From: Desulfosporosinus sp. OT
Lineage (GTDB): Bacteria > Bacillota > Desulfitobacteriia > Desulfitobacteriales > Desulfitobacteriaceae
Assembly (NCBI RefSeq): GCF_000224515.1
Contig: NZ_AGAF01000053.1
Coordinates: forward strand, 53,292 to 117,291
DNA: 64,000 nt
Direction: 5' to 3'
Of this stretch, positions 32,884 to 41,723 are shown piece after piece. The position numbers were made by a program, and so were the translations under genes. The first letter of the stretch is position 1. Each line of letters starts with the position of its first letter. The notes below the pieces were generated by a model, which was given only the letters and a program-made list of their open reading frames with translations, made no database searches and was not told the DNA's origin.

Positions 32884-34044
32884 TTACTTGACAGAATAAT
32901 TACGTTTAGAAGGGGGAGTGTTACGACTCTTTGTAACTTTGATGACCCCATCGACCATAACAAGAGCCACTGCTGGCAAATCACCCGCCTCCAACGCTTC
33001 TAAAGCATTACTCCCTATGGAGCCCATGGGGGCATCCATGATGACCAAATCAGCTTCTTTACCTTCAGCGATTAGACCCGTTTCTAAACCAAAGACCCGA
33101 GCCGTATTACCTGTAGCCATCGCGATGGCTTTTTCAGCAGGGACATCTGACATGGAAGCTATAAAACTTATCGTCCGCAAGATTCCCAATGGAATAATAC
33201 CCGTGCCGGAAGGAGCGTCATTGCCGAAGATGACTCTATCTAAAGCATCTTTCTCTGCCAATTTACGGACGGTTAAAGCGGCTATCTTGGGATTGCCGCA
33301 TTGTACAATCTCAAGGGGCAAATCTGTCACGTTGATTAACTTTTCAACTTCAGCAGGAGCAATTGCCGTAGGACCACCATTGACATGGGAAACTACCGTC
33401 GGCTGAACAGCAATAACATCATCCGCTGTAACAGTCGAGCTTCCAGGAATTGAAGTTCCACCAGTATGCATGGCTATTTTCATTCCATATTTTTTGGCCC
33501 ACTTAACCATCGGCGCAGCATCTTCAGGTTTCTTTACACTTCCCAAGCCAACTTCCCCGACGAGCCAGACCCCTTCCTTGGCCATCTCAGCGAAATCGGC
33601 TTCCACAAGTCCTTTTTCCAGAATTACCGCCCCACCATGAACTTTTAAACCGGATGAGCGTAAGTTTTTAAAGGACTTATGAACCAGTATTGCTAAGGCC
33701 TTTGTTCCAGCGGGGTCTTTTGGGCGTCCAGGAAAGTGGGGTTCACCTGCAGAGATAAACGTTGTTACTCCGCCATGTACGGCACCATCAAGATATTCTT
33801 GCGTTTTCTGGCGAGGGGTATAATCCCCAATCACCGGATGGACATGAGAATCTATCAAGCCCGGTGTTACGGTCATCCCTGCTGCATCAATCGTCTTTTC
33901 TATCTTAAAATCTTCCAGAATATCAGCATTACCTAGTTCGGCAATTTTTCCATCTTGAACAACCATCGTATTGGCCTTACTTAGCGGTTCTTTAATGTCC
34001 CCAGTTACTATCATCCCAATGTTTACTAGTGCAATAATCGCCAT
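32884..34044 (-). CDS. ena: enamidase (amidohydrolase family)
   Basis: The 386-residue metal-dependent amidohydrolase has the metal motif LIDSHVHPVIGDY (about 62-74), GEVGLGSVKKPEDA with a probable bridging Glu or Lys, AMHTGGTSIPGSST, and FGNDAPSGTG with the catalytic Asp. It matches the E. barkeri enamidase that hydrolyses 1,4,5,6-tetrahydro-6-oxonicotinate to 2-formylglutarate and ammonia. AGGAGGCATTC precedes the ATG. It is the first gene behind the sigma-54 promoter at 34167. Confidence 0.92.
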   Translation of the reverse strand: MAIIALVNIGMIVTGDIKEPLSKANTMVVQDGKIAELGNADILEDFKIEKTIDAAGMTVTPGLIDSHVHPVIGDYTPRQKTQEYLDGAVHGGVTTFISAGEPHFPGRPKDPAGTKALAILVHKSFKNLRSSGLKVHGGAVILEKGLVEADFAEMAKEGVWLVGEVGLGSVKKPEDAAPMVKWAKKYGMKIAMHTGGTSIPGSSTVTADDVIAVQPTVVSHVNGGPTAIAPAEVEKLINVTDLPLEIVQCGNPKIAALTVRKLAEKDALDRVIFGNDAPSGTGIIPLGILRTISFIASMSDVPAEKAIAMATGNTARVFGLETGLIAEGKEADLVIMDAPMGSIGSNALEALEAGDLPAVALVMVDGVIKVTKSRNTPPSKRNYSVK

Positions 34045-34094
34045 AAAGAATGCCTCCTCTATTCCTCTAGTTTTTGGGCTTTATTCTTCACTTT

Positions 34095-34119
34095 CTTTCA
34101 ACTAGGCAAAGTGGTGTTT
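34095..34119 (-). promoter_or_regulatory. conserved leader motif, ena copy
   Basis: On the plus strand CTTTCAACTAGGCAAAGTGGTG matches CTTTCAAATAGGCAAAATGGTG at 39747-39768 in the ndh leader at 20 of 22 positions. Both lie between a -24/-12 promoter and the first gene. The role is unknown; a protein-binding or RNA-processing site is possible. Confidence 0.4.
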
Positions 34120-34166
34120 TTCATTTCAGCTTTCAATCATTATTTGATGCTTGCTTAACTTTCTGC

Positions 34167-34182
34167 TGCAATTTTTATACCA
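34167..34182 (-). promoter_or_regulatory. sigma-54 promoter of ena operon
   Basis: On the minus strand TGGTATAAAAATTGCA has GG and GC 10 nt apart, 122 nt before the enamidase start. The flanking bases AATTGTTGG upstream are shared with the ndh promoter at 39878. Confidence 0.78.
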
Positions 34183-34214
34183 ACAATTACACCTCGGAAA
34201 TAACCTTTGCCTTG

Positions 34215-34230
34215 TCATTTTAAGGGGTAT
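34215..34230. promoter_or_regulatory. conserved site 33 nt upstream of ena promoter
   Basis: TCATTTTAAGGGGTAT (plus-strand form) recurs identically at 39926-39941, in both places starting 33 nt beyond the -24/-12 promoter. It may bind IHF/HU-like protein or the activator. Confidence 0.55.
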
Positions 34231-34334
34231 AATCTAACTAGGGCTGCTTATTTGCAGCTAACTGCAGGGGCAACAACTCACGTTTGAAATGAGTTCCCCT
34301 GTTGACAAGGTCAAAATTGACAGTAATTCTAATT

Positions 34335-34374
34335 ATGCAATTATTCGTTTCATTAATAAAACGAATAATTGCAT
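34335..34374. promoter_or_regulatory. candidate activator site (UAS) of ena operon
   Basis: A perfect 16-bp inverted repeat (34335-34350 with 34359-34374; core GCAATTATTCGTTT) has an 8-nt centre CATTAATA. It lies about 155-190 nt upstream of the -24/-12 promoter, the usual place for an enhancer-binding activator. A related element at 40058-40100 is at the same distance from the ndh promoter. Confidence 0.65.
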
Positions 34375-34443
34375 ATCATAAAAACTCGAGTAAATAAACA
34401 GTTGCGACAGAATGTTGCCTTAGATTAACAATTAAAAATCTCT

Positions 34444-35778
34444 TTATAATTCATTAATCTCGTTCAAACTTTTCCCCTTGGTTTCAATCCCCAAAGTCAG
34501 AACTACTAGGGCAACAATAGCGAAGACAGCCGTTAACATACCAAACACATAAGTGTAGCCTGCAGCCTTACCATAGGACTGATAAATCCAGCCGACCACA
34601 AACGGAGCGGCAATAGCTCCAATCCGCCCAACCGCTGCAGCCCAGCCAGCGCCGCTTGCCCTTGTTCGAGTTGGATACATTTCCGGTGTGTAAGCATAAA
34701 CTCCACCCCATGCTCCCAAGCTGAAGAAATAGAGGAGAGAACCAAAAATCAAAATTTCAGTAGGCGATGCGCTCTGTCCAAATAAATAAGCCGCCACGGC
34801 CGTACCCGACAGATAAATGACAAGAACAGCTTTCCGCCCAATTTTTTCAATTAGATAGGCTGCACTATAATATCCGGGCAGCTGTGATAAACTCATGATC
34901 AGGGTGAATTCCAGACTTTTAACCAAGACGAAGCCTTTTCCAACCATCAACGAAGGTATCCAGAGAACGAAACCGTAATAACCAAAGTTAATTCCCAACC
35001 ACAGTATCCATAAAACCAAGGTGCGGCGGCGATAAGCCGCGGACCACAATTCGAGTAAACCTGTGCGATTATTATTTTCTTGAAAATTATTTGTCTCAAC
35101 ATCTTTAAGTGGAGCTAGCCCTGCTTCCCGCTCCATCTTGGCTACAATATCATCGGCTTCATTTATTCTTCCCTTTTGCTCTAGGTAGCGCGGCGACTCG
35201 GGAACTGCCTTCCGTAGGTAGGCAGAATACAAAGCGGGTATCGCCCCGACAAAAAATGCTACACGCCATCCAAACTGTGGAATCAAAAGTACGGCTATTA
35301 AAGAAGCTATTATCCAGCCCCAGGCCCAAAAACTTTCCAGTAAAACCACCATGCGTCCTCTGTTTTTTGCTGGGGAAAACTCACTAACTAAGGTGGATGC
35401 TACTGGCAGCTCGCCTCCCAATCCCAAGCCTGTAAAGAAACGAAAAATTAGCAGCATGGTAAAACTAGTGGCCAGTCCAGAAATACCGCTAAACACCCCA
35501 TACATTACTAACGTAAACAAGATGACGCCTCGACGACCCCATTTATCCGCTGCCATACCAGATACTGCCGCCCCAATGGCCATTCCAATCGCTCCAACGC
35601 TGCCTATTAATCCCAATTGAGTGGGGACTAAGTTCCACTCCTTTCCAATGGCGGCCATTATCCCCGCAACAACCCCCTGATCCATGGCATCAAAGAGCCA
35701 ACCGATTCCAGTTAAAAATAGGATTTTCCATAAAGTTCGCGTGGCTGGAAGTCTATCCAATCTCTGCGAGATATTCAT
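34444..35778 (-). CDS. MFS transporter, probable nicotinate uptake
   Basis: The 444-residue major facilitator protein has twelve hydrophobic segments. The family A-motif is GMAADKWGRRGV after helix 2, with a related loop LIEKIGRKAV after helix 8. PESPRYLEQKGR follows helix 6, as in the sugar/aromatic-acid carriers. It follows the nicotinate dehydrogenase genes by 90 nt and probably imports nicotinate with protons. This assignment is from context; the substrate cannot be read from sequence. The ATG follows AAAGGGG. Confidence 0.85.
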   Translation of the reverse strand: MNISQRLDRLPATRTLWKILFLTGIGWLFDAMDQGVVAGIMAAIGKEWNLVPTQLGLIGSVGAIGMAIGAAVSGMAADKWGRRGVILFTLVMYGVFSGISGLATSFTMLLIFRFFTGLGLGGELPVASTLVSEFSPAKNRGRMVVLLESFWAWGWIIASLIAVLLIPQFGWRVAFFVGAIPALYSAYLRKAVPESPRYLEQKGRINEADDIVAKMEREAGLAPLKDVETNNFQENNNRTGLLELWSAAYRRRTLVLWILWLGINFGYYGFVLWIPSLMVGKGFVLVKSLEFTLIMSLSQLPGYYSAAYLIEKIGRKAVLVIYLSGTAVAAYLFGQSASPTEILIFGSLLYFFSLGAWGGVYAYTPEMYPTRTRASGAGWAAAVGRIGAIAAPFVVGWIYQSYGKAAGYTYVFGMLTAVFAIVALVVLTLGIETKGKSLNEINEL

Positions 35779-35868
35779 TCAATTCAATCCCCTTTATTAC
35801 ATAATTTCGAAGATGATAGGTTCTCTAGCCTGCTCTGATAACGGAACTCAATTAATCGAGTACATCTC

Positions 35869-36864
35869 CTATATTGCCTCTACCTCCTTTCTATTTTTGA
35901 TTGCTGCAATAATCTTTTCTGGGGTTAAAGGTAACTCATACATTCGAATTCCCAGTGCATCAGCCACTGCATTGGCAATCGCAGCAGCCGTTGGCACCAA
36001 GGCTGGTTCACCCACCCCTTTTGCCCCATAGGGCCCACTTATTTCGGATTCTTCAATGATTATTGTATGAATTTCTGGAACATCCAAAGCCGTGGGAATG
36101 AGATAAGTCGACATTCCAGGATTTTGTATTTCGCCATCCTTGAGAATTACTTCTTCAAGCAAAGCATAACCGATCCCCATAGCACAGCCTCCTTCAATCT
36201 GTCCTTCCACATTTTGGGGATTGATAGCTGTACCAACATCATGGGCTGCTACAATTTGTTTAACTTCTACAATACCTGTTTCTGTATCTACTTCTATTTC
36301 AGAAACTTGAGTCGCAAACGCATAGGTTGCATAGGGGATACCCTGTCCGGTTTCCGGGTCCAGTTCGGTGGTAACCGGATTATATGAGCCGTGTCCCAGA
36401 GTTAAGATACCTTTACTGCGACACTTGTTAATAATTTCTTTAATACTCATACCGCTAGACTTGTCGCTATTCCATATCTCTCCTTGAGAGAGGCTTACCG
36501 TTTCTGTTGGTATGTTTAATAGTTCGGCTGCTATAGCAATGACCTGATTCCGAACATTTTCGGCAGCCAAGCGAACCGCATTGCCAGAAACATACGTTTG
36601 CCTAGATGCCGAGGAGGCACCAGCGTCAGGCGTTACTTCAGTGTCGGCAGATACTATGACGACATCTTCTACGCAAATACCCAAGGTCTCCGCCGCGATC
36701 TGAGCCAGGACAGTGCTTGAACCCTGCCCAATGTCTGCACAGCCGGTTAAAACGATAGCTGTCCCATCATCAAGAAAATCAACAAAAGCCCCTGAAGGAT
36801 TGGGGTTTGCCGTATTACCAATGCCGTACCACATATTAGCTATACCGTAACCACGTTTTTTCAT
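35869..36864 (-). CDS. ndhM: nicotinate dehydrogenase medium Mo subunit
   Basis: The 331-residue C-terminal half of a xanthine-dehydrogenase-type molybdopterin subunit. GCADIGQGSSTVLAQ binds the cofactor, DAGASSASRQTYVSG is family-typical, and GAKGVGEPALVPTAAAIAN carries the catalytic Glu. In most hydroxylases it is fused to the preceding part. Here, as in E. barkeri nicotinate dehydrogenase (NdhL about 50 kDa, NdhM about 37 kDa), it is separate. It overlaps ndhL by 4 bp. The enzyme hydroxylates nicotinate at C6. Confidence 0.9.
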   Translation of the reverse strand: MKKRGYGIANMWYGIGNTANPNPSGAFVDFLDDGTAIVLTGCADIGQGSSTVLAQIAAETLGICVEDVVIVSADTEVTPDAGASSASRQTYVSGNAVRLAAENVRNQVIAIAAELLNIPTETVSLSQGEIWNSDKSSGMSIKEIINKCRSKGILTLGHGSYNPVTTELDPETGQGIPYATYAFATQVSEIEVDTETGIVEVKQIVAAHDVGTAINPQNVEGQIEGGCAMGIGYALLEEVILKDGEIQNPGMSTYLIPTALDVPEIHTIIIEESEISGPYGAKGVGEPALVPTAAAIANAVADALGIRMYELPLTPEKIIAAIKNRKEVEAI

Positions 36865-38144
36865 TTATTTTCATCCCCCAGGCCTGGCATAACTTGGAGA
36901 GCCTTTTCCCAGGCAGCCTCTAATGTTTTTCCGATACCAACACTAACATCTAGTTTTTGTTGGGTAGCAGTAAGAGAACCTTTTTGAAAAATATTGCGCC
37001 GTCGTATTTCCAAAGGACTAATGTTTACTGCCTGGGCGACCAAATCCAGCTGGCTCTCGCAGGCAAACGCCATTTGCGGCGTACCGAAACCCCGCATAGC
37101 TCCACTAAAGGGATTATTGGTATAGACACAAAAAGCCTCGATATCCACATTCGGCACTTCATAAGGTCCTGTTGCATGCACTGCAGCTCTAAGCAAAGTT
37201 GCTGGTCCATAGGATGCATAGGCACCAGTATCCCCAACGATTCTGACTTTAACCGCTAACAACTTCCCCTCTCTATTTGCTGCGGTGATGTAGTCAATAA
37301 AGAAAGGATGGCGTTTGCCCGTAGCGACAAAAGACTCTTGGCGATCATAAGCAATTTTTACTGGACGTCCCAGCTTTAAAGCAGCTAAGCCGAGGAAACA
37401 CTGCACCGAAATGTCCAATTTTCCGCCAAACCCGCCGCCGGTCGTTGTTTGGATAATTCTTAACTTATTCATGGCTAACCCTAAAACACGAGCGACATCG
37501 CGCCGATCATAATGGGGATTCTGAGTACCTGCCTTAATCACCAGCATGTCATTGTCCATATAGGCTACTCCGGCTTCTGTCTCAATATAGCAATGCTCAA
37601 CACGTTGAGTGGTATAGCTCCCGGGAATAACCACGTCTGCTTGTTTAAAGGCTGATTCAACATCCCCTTTTTTTACTTTATAGACTGACAGAATATTGCC
37701 CGTCTCGTGGATTGCCGGAGCATCCTCCCTCATTGCCTCCCTGATATCATAAATAGGAGACAGGTCTTGAAGGCTAACCTTAATCAACCTCAGAGCTTTA
37801 TTAGCGCTAGCTTCATCCTCTGCCGCTACCAAGGCTATCGCATCTCCTTTGAAACGCACCCTATTAGTTAGAGCTGGCTGGTCTTTGACTATTATTCCGT
37901 AGCTATTAATGCCAGGTATATCGACATGGGTGAAAATTCCTACCACCCCAGGAACCTTTAAGGCTTCACGTGTATCTATCCCTTGCAGTAAAGCATGAGC
38001 CACTTTACTGCGCAAGACTTTTAAACAAAGGGCTCCTGGGATATCTAGATCTGCCGCATATTGAGCCTCTCCAGAAACTTTACGTGGTCCGTCAATCCGC
38101 TGCACTGACTTGCCGATAATGTTATATTCAGGCACGGGAGACAC
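36861..38144 (-). CDS. ndhL: nicotinate dehydrogenase large Mo subunit
   Basis: The 427-residue N-terminal part of the molybdenum hydroxylase subunit: GKSVQRIDGPRKVSGEAQY at the start, VEHCYIETEAGVAY, GTQNPHYDRRDVARVLG, TTGGGFGGKLD (cofactor contact) and GAMRGFGTPQ. The chain ends where other family members continue, and the rest is encoded by ndhM. It overlaps ndhS by 17 bp. The start is GTG; a second GTG at 38135 has a slightly better ribosome site. The Mo site in the E. barkeri enzyme carries labile selenium; a YqeB homologue in this operon agrees. Confidence 0.9.
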   Translation of the reverse strand: MSPVPEYNIIGKSVQRIDGPRKVSGEAQYAADLDIPGALCLKVLRSKVAHALLQGIDTREALKVPGVVGIFTHVDIPGINSYGIIVKDQPALTNRVRFKGDAIALVAAEDEASANKALRLIKVSLQDLSPIYDIREAMREDAPAIHETGNILSVYKVKKGDVESAFKQADVVIPGSYTTQRVEHCYIETEAGVAYMDNDMLVIKAGTQNPHYDRRDVARVLGLAMNKLRIIQTTTGGGFGGKLDISVQCFLGLAALKLGRPVKIAYDRQESFVATGKRHPFFIDYITAANREGKLLAVKVRIVGDTGAYASYGPATLLRAAVHATGPYEVPNVDIEAFCVYTNNPFSGAMRGFGTPQMAFACESQLDLVAQAVNISPLEIRRRNIFQKGSLTATQQKLDVSVGIGKTLEAAWEKALQVMPGLGDENK

Positions 38145-38622
38145 CTGCCTTCGTTTCTTTTAGAGAAGCTGCTATCTCAATGCCTTGAACGATCTTTGCA
38201 TAACCCGTACATCGGCAAAGATTGCCCGATATGGCTTTTGCTATGTCCTGCTTAGAAGGCTTAGGATTGTGATTCAGCAACACTCTTGCTGCCAAGATCA
38301 TTCCCGGTGTACAGTACCCGCACTGGACGGCACCAACCTCTAAGAAAGCTTGTTGATAAGGATCAAGTTCTCCGTTTAGGGCAAGTCCTTCAATCGTTAT
38401 TACCCCTCTGCCATGAGCCTGAGGAGCAAGAATTAAACAGGAATCTACTAACTCGTCATCTAGGATGACCGAGCAGGCGCCGCATTCCCCTTCTCCGCAG
38501 CCTTCTTTAGTGCCAGTTAAATGCAAAATATCCCGCAAAACATCTAGTAACCGTAATCCAGGATCGATGTCTAGGGCTATTGGTTTGCCGTTAACCTTCA
38601 TTTCTAGGTGAAATTGAGCCAC
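38128..38622 (-). CDS. ndhS: nicotinate dehydrogenase small [2Fe-2S] subunit
   Basis: The 164-residue protein has the two [2Fe-2S] domains of the family. A plant-type ferredoxin cluster uses GCGEGECGACSV (about 43-54, with a fourth Cys further on), and the helical domain has CGYCTPGMILAA and CRCTGYAKIV. It passes electrons from the Mo centre to FAD. The start is GTG after GGGGTGG. It stands between ndhF and ndhL with no gap. Confidence 0.94.
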   Translation of the reverse strand: MAQFHLEMKVNGKPIALDIDPGLRLLDVLRDILHLTGTKEGCGEGECGACSVILDDELVDSCLILAPQAHGRGVITIEGLALNGELDPYQQAFLEVGAVQCGYCTPGMILAARVLLNHNPKPSKQDIAKAISGNLCRCTGYAKIVQGIEIAASLKETKAGVSRA

Positions 38623-38623
38623 T

Positions 38624-39499
38624 TTACACCACCCCTTGTCCGCTATCCAAGAACAATTTCGTCAACAAATCCCGAGCAATCCCCTTCACGGCTTCACACT
38701 TGTAAACTGCCGAAGGCCGAGAACCAAGCACTCGCGTTACTTCACATTCAGCCTCAATAGCAAACTTCTCTATTAAAACTTCAGATGGCGTTTGTCCAAG
38801 CAAACTATTCTCCAAAACGACATAGCGGCGAGGATTTGGTCCGACGGCGCCCAAACCTACACGGGCAAAACTAATTCTTTCCTCTTTGACATTAAATATA
38901 ATTGCTAAATTCATTCTCGCAATCGCCAAAGCTTTGCGGCGACCTAACTTGATAAAACCAGTTTTACTGCCTGGAGGTGGAATCTTAAAGTTTATCTCTG
39001 TGATTATTTCCTGGGGGTGAATATTAGTTTTTCCAGCCCCGCACAGCAATTCACTAACAAGGACGCGCCGAGATCCCTTAAGGGAATCAAGCCTCGCCTT
39101 AGCATCTAACGTTACCAAGGCTGTTACCGTATCAGCCGCCGGCGAAGCATTGGCAATATTCCCACCAATAGTTCCTAAATTACGGATTTGGGGTGAACCT
39201 ACTGCAGCCGCAGCCTCTGCCAAAAGCGACGCTTTAGCTCGTATTAGGGGAGACGTTTCGATTTGCGTAAAAGTTGTCAAACTACCTATCTTTACCTCAT
39301 TACCGTCTACACTAATCCGTTGGATATCCGGTAACTTAGATAAATCAACCAACCCGTCGGCTTTTAGCTCCCCCTTGCTCATCGCCGGAACGATGTCGGT
39401 CCCTCCCGCCAAGGGCCTCAATTTGCCGCCCGATTTTGCTAATAACTCCAGCGCAGTAGTCAAAGATTGAGGTTGATAATATTCACTTAGATCTGGCAT
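38624..39499 (-). CDS. ndhF: nicotinate dehydrogenase FAD subunit
   Basis: The 291-residue FAD-binding subunit shows the pyrophosphate loop LRPLAGGTDIVPAM (about 31-44) and TIGGNIANASPAAD (about 111-124), then a C-terminal CO-dehydrogenase-flavoprotein domain. It is the first gene after the ndh -24/-12 promoter, with a leader of about 370 nt that carries a strong hairpin and a conserved motif. ATG follows AGGATGCG. Confidence 0.92.
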   Translation of the reverse strand: MPDLSEYYQPQSLTTALELLAKSGGKLRPLAGGTDIVPAMSKGELKADGLVDLSKLPDIQRISVDGNEVKIGSLTTFTQIETSPLIRAKASLLAEAAAAVGSPQIRNLGTIGGNIANASPAADTVTALVTLDAKARLDSLKGSRRVLVSELLCGAGKTNIHPQEIITEINFKIPPPGSKTGFIKLGRRKALAIARMNLAIIFNVKEERISFARVGLGAVGPNPRRYVVLENSLLGQTPSEVLIEKFAIEAECEVTRVLGSRPSAVYKCEAVKGIARDLLTKLFLDSGQGVV

Positions 39500-39746
39500 G
39501 AAATCGCATCCTTAATAATAATAATGGCCTATGTCGGTCACAGATCTTGATGGATTTAGAACTTCAAGAAGTACGTTAAAACTCCCCAGCCTCCAAACTT
39601 GTGCTAACCTTCACCTTTTAAACAACAATTTCCTCCTTTAATAGCCTGCCTTGATAGCTTTTCTCTCTAGCTTATAGGCCACGCAATTTTAGTGCCAAAA
39701 AATTATTAAAAATAACCTTACGTTTAGTCCATTAAGACATCACTCC

Positions 39747-39768
39747 TTTCAAATAGGCAAAATGGTGC
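39747..39768 (-). promoter_or_regulatory. conserved leader motif, ndh copy
   Basis: CTTTCAAATAGGCAAAATGGTG (plus form) matches the ena leader copy at 34095-34119. It lies between the leader hairpin and ndhF and overlaps the first base pairs of the hairpin. The 250 nt from here to ndhF hold nothing else I can name. Confidence 0.4.
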
Positions 39769-39802
39769 CTTAGGTTAGTTTGTACTAATCTAAGGCACCA
39801 TT
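39761..39802 (-). other. strong leader hairpin of ndh transcript
   Basis: Arms 39761-39778 and 39785-39802 pair over 18 bp with one G-U (core GGTGCCTTAG), closed by six bases. It lies about 75 nt downstream of the -24/-12 promoter, inside the leader. No U tract follows on the minus strand, so mRNA protection or a processing site is likelier than termination. Confidence 0.6.
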
Positions 39803-39877
39803 GCCATGAACACTTCTTTGAAAATTAAAAAACCTTCTGTATTAAGTGATAATCTTTAATACTTGCTTTCTTACCAT

Positions 39878-39893
39878 TGCAAATTTTGTGCCA
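39878..39893 (-). promoter_or_regulatory. sigma-54 promoter of ndh operon
   Basis: On the minus strand TGGCACAAAATTTGCA is a nearly ideal -24/-12 promoter, GG and GC 10 nt apart. It drives ndhF-ndhS-ndhL-ndhM and probably the MFS gene. Confidence 0.85.
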
Positions 39894-39925
39894 ACAATTA
39901 TTCCCTCTCCCAAACCATAATCCCG

Positions 39926-39941
39926 TCATTTTAAGGGGTAT
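39926..39941. promoter_or_regulatory. conserved site 33 nt upstream of ndh promoter
   Basis: TCATTTTAAGGGGTAT is identical to 34215-34230 and at the same distance from its promoter. This supports a real protein-binding site. Confidence 0.55.
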
Positions 39942-40057
39942 TTTAAGAGTATTATCTAATTCGGATTGGTATTTGTGGATAAAAGACAGGAATAATAACT
40001 CATTTATGAAATGGCCGACCCCAACGAGCAGGTCAGATATTAGGAAACATCTCAATC

Positions 40058-40100
40058 ATGCAAGCATTCGTTTCATTAATGAAAACAAAATAAATGCTTT
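40058..40100. promoter_or_regulatory. candidate activator site (UAS) of ndh operon
   Basis: The element shares ATGCAA, ATTCGTTTCATTAAT and AAAAC with the perfect inverted repeat at 34335-34374. It lies about 165-205 nt upstream of the ndh promoter, directly behind the activator gene's stop codon. Confidence 0.6.
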
Positions 40101-40112
40101 GTACATCACAAA

Positions 40113-41723
40113 TCACATTTGCTCTCGTTCCATCCCATACTCAGTTAGTTTTCGCCATAAGGTCGCCGTACTTATTCCCAGAATGCGCGCTGCCTTGACC
40201 TTTTTATACTTGGCCATTTCCAGCGCCTTTTGAATAATTAATTTTTCAGTTTCTGATAATGCCACCTTTAAGTTAAGCTCTTCATTCTCAATCTCAATTA
40301 CCACGGATTCTTTTAATGCCCTTTGACCTTGCCCTAGGTAAGGAGGCAAATGTTCAGGTAGAAGTATCGACTCTTGCCGTACCATATTCATAGCAGATTC
40401 AATACAGTTCTGGAGTTCACGTACATTTCCCGGCCAAGAATAATTTTGCAAGATTTTTAATGTCTCAGCGTCAATGCCTTCAACAGGTTTTCCAAATGAC
40501 AAGACAAATTTGTGAATAAAGAACCTAGTCAATAAAACAATATCTCCAACCCGCTCTCTCAGTGCAGGGATTTTTAACTGGACTACATTTAAACGATAGA
40601 AAAGATCCTTTCTAAATTTTCCATCCGCGATGAGATCGTTCAACTCTTTATTGGTAGAGGCAATGACCCTAACATCAATTTTCTGAGGTTTAAATCCACC
40701 AACCCGCACCACCTCTCTTTCTTGAAGTACTCTGAGCAATTTAGTTTGTAAACTAATTTCCATCTCACTAATTTCATCGAGAAAGATAGTACCTCCATTC
40801 GCTTGTTCAAAAGCACCAGGACTTCCCCCTTTCTTCGCCCCGGTAAAAGCCCCTTCCTCATAACCAAAGAGATTGCTTTCAATGAGTGAAGCTGGTAAAG
40901 CCCCACAGTTTAACGCCACAAACGGAAGATATCGACGATCACTAGCATTATGTACTGATTGAGCAAACAGTTCCTTCCCAGTTCCGGTTTCTCCATAAAT
41001 AAGAATCGAGGAAACACCATCTGCAACGAATTTTGCCATACTCTTTGTTTTGGCCAATACTTCACTTTCCCCAATAATGTCTTCAAAACAATAGTTCGCA
41101 CTTTGGAACTTCTTAACTTCATCATATAATTTTTGATGTTGGCGAGCTGCATTTTCATTATTAAATCCAAAACCGATTTTCTCGGTAATAGGAATGCGGA
41201 CTGCCATTGCTCCATTGACTGAAAAAGACTTTCCTACCACAGGCTCCTGAGAAACCATAGCTTGTCTGGCCTGTTTACTCACTTGCCCTTTCAACTGGTG
41301 TCGCTCAGTTCCATTCGAATAATAGCTTAATAACCGTTCACCCATATCGTTAAAAATTACGGCTTCGCCACCAGCTACTCGGGCTATCATCGGAAGCGCC
41401 TTTATTAAGGCATCTTGAAATTTTTGTTCTCTTTTCAGACGCTCCACATTACTGCACGACAGGACATATTCACCGATTGGCAATGCCCAAGCATCCGCCT
41501 GATCTGCTATTTGAGAAACACCGATTAACGGACGAGCCTGCTGACCTGCATCTCTTGCCAAATCATATATTTCCCCATTCAGTTCCTTTATTTCCGTTCC
41601 ACTCCAATCAATGGTACATAGTCGCTGGCCCTCAGAGTTCGTAATCGTTGCGTATCCACCCGTTGTTTTTGCCAAAATTGGCAATATCATTATCAGTTTT
41701 TCTAAATTATAATGATTGTTCAT
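40113..41723 (-). CDS. sigma-54 activator of the nicotinate locus
   Basis: The 536-residue enhancer-binding protein has two similar N-terminal sensor segments (each with a PMIARVAGGEAVIFN- or PILAKTTGGYATITN-type word), about residues 10-90 and 105-210. The AAA+ domain has Walker A GETGTGKE, GAFTGA intact and GTIFLDEISEM. A Fis helix-turn-helix ends the protein (VKAARILGISTATLWRKLTEYG). It is next to the ndh -24/-12 promoter and probably controls both nicotinate promoters, with nicotinate or an intermediate as signal. The ATG at MNNHYN was chosen because GGAGGTTGAA precedes it. Confidence 0.9.
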   Translation of the reverse strand: MNNHYNLEKLIMILPILAKTTGGYATITNSEGQRLCTIDWSGTEIKELNGEIYDLARDAGQQARPLIGVSQIADQADAWALPIGEYVLSCSNVERLKREQKFQDALIKALPMIARVAGGEAVIFNDMGERLLSYYSNGTERHQLKGQVSKQARQAMVSQEPVVGKSFSVNGAMAVRIPITEKIGFGFNNENAARQHQKLYDEVKKFQSANYCFEDIIGESEVLAKTKSMAKFVADGVSSILIYGETGTGKELFAQSVHNASDRRYLPFVALNCGALPASLIESNLFGYEEGAFTGAKKGGSPGAFEQANGGTIFLDEISEMEISLQTKLLRVLQEREVVRVGGFKPQKIDVRVIASTNKELNDLIADGKFRKDLFYRLNVVQLKIPALRERVGDIVLLTRFFIHKFVLSFGKPVEGIDAETLKILQNYSWPGNVRELQNCIESAMNMVRQESILLPEHLPPYLGQGQRALKESVVIEIENEELNLKVALSETEKLIIQKALEMAKYKKVKAARILGISTATLWRKLTEYGMEREQM

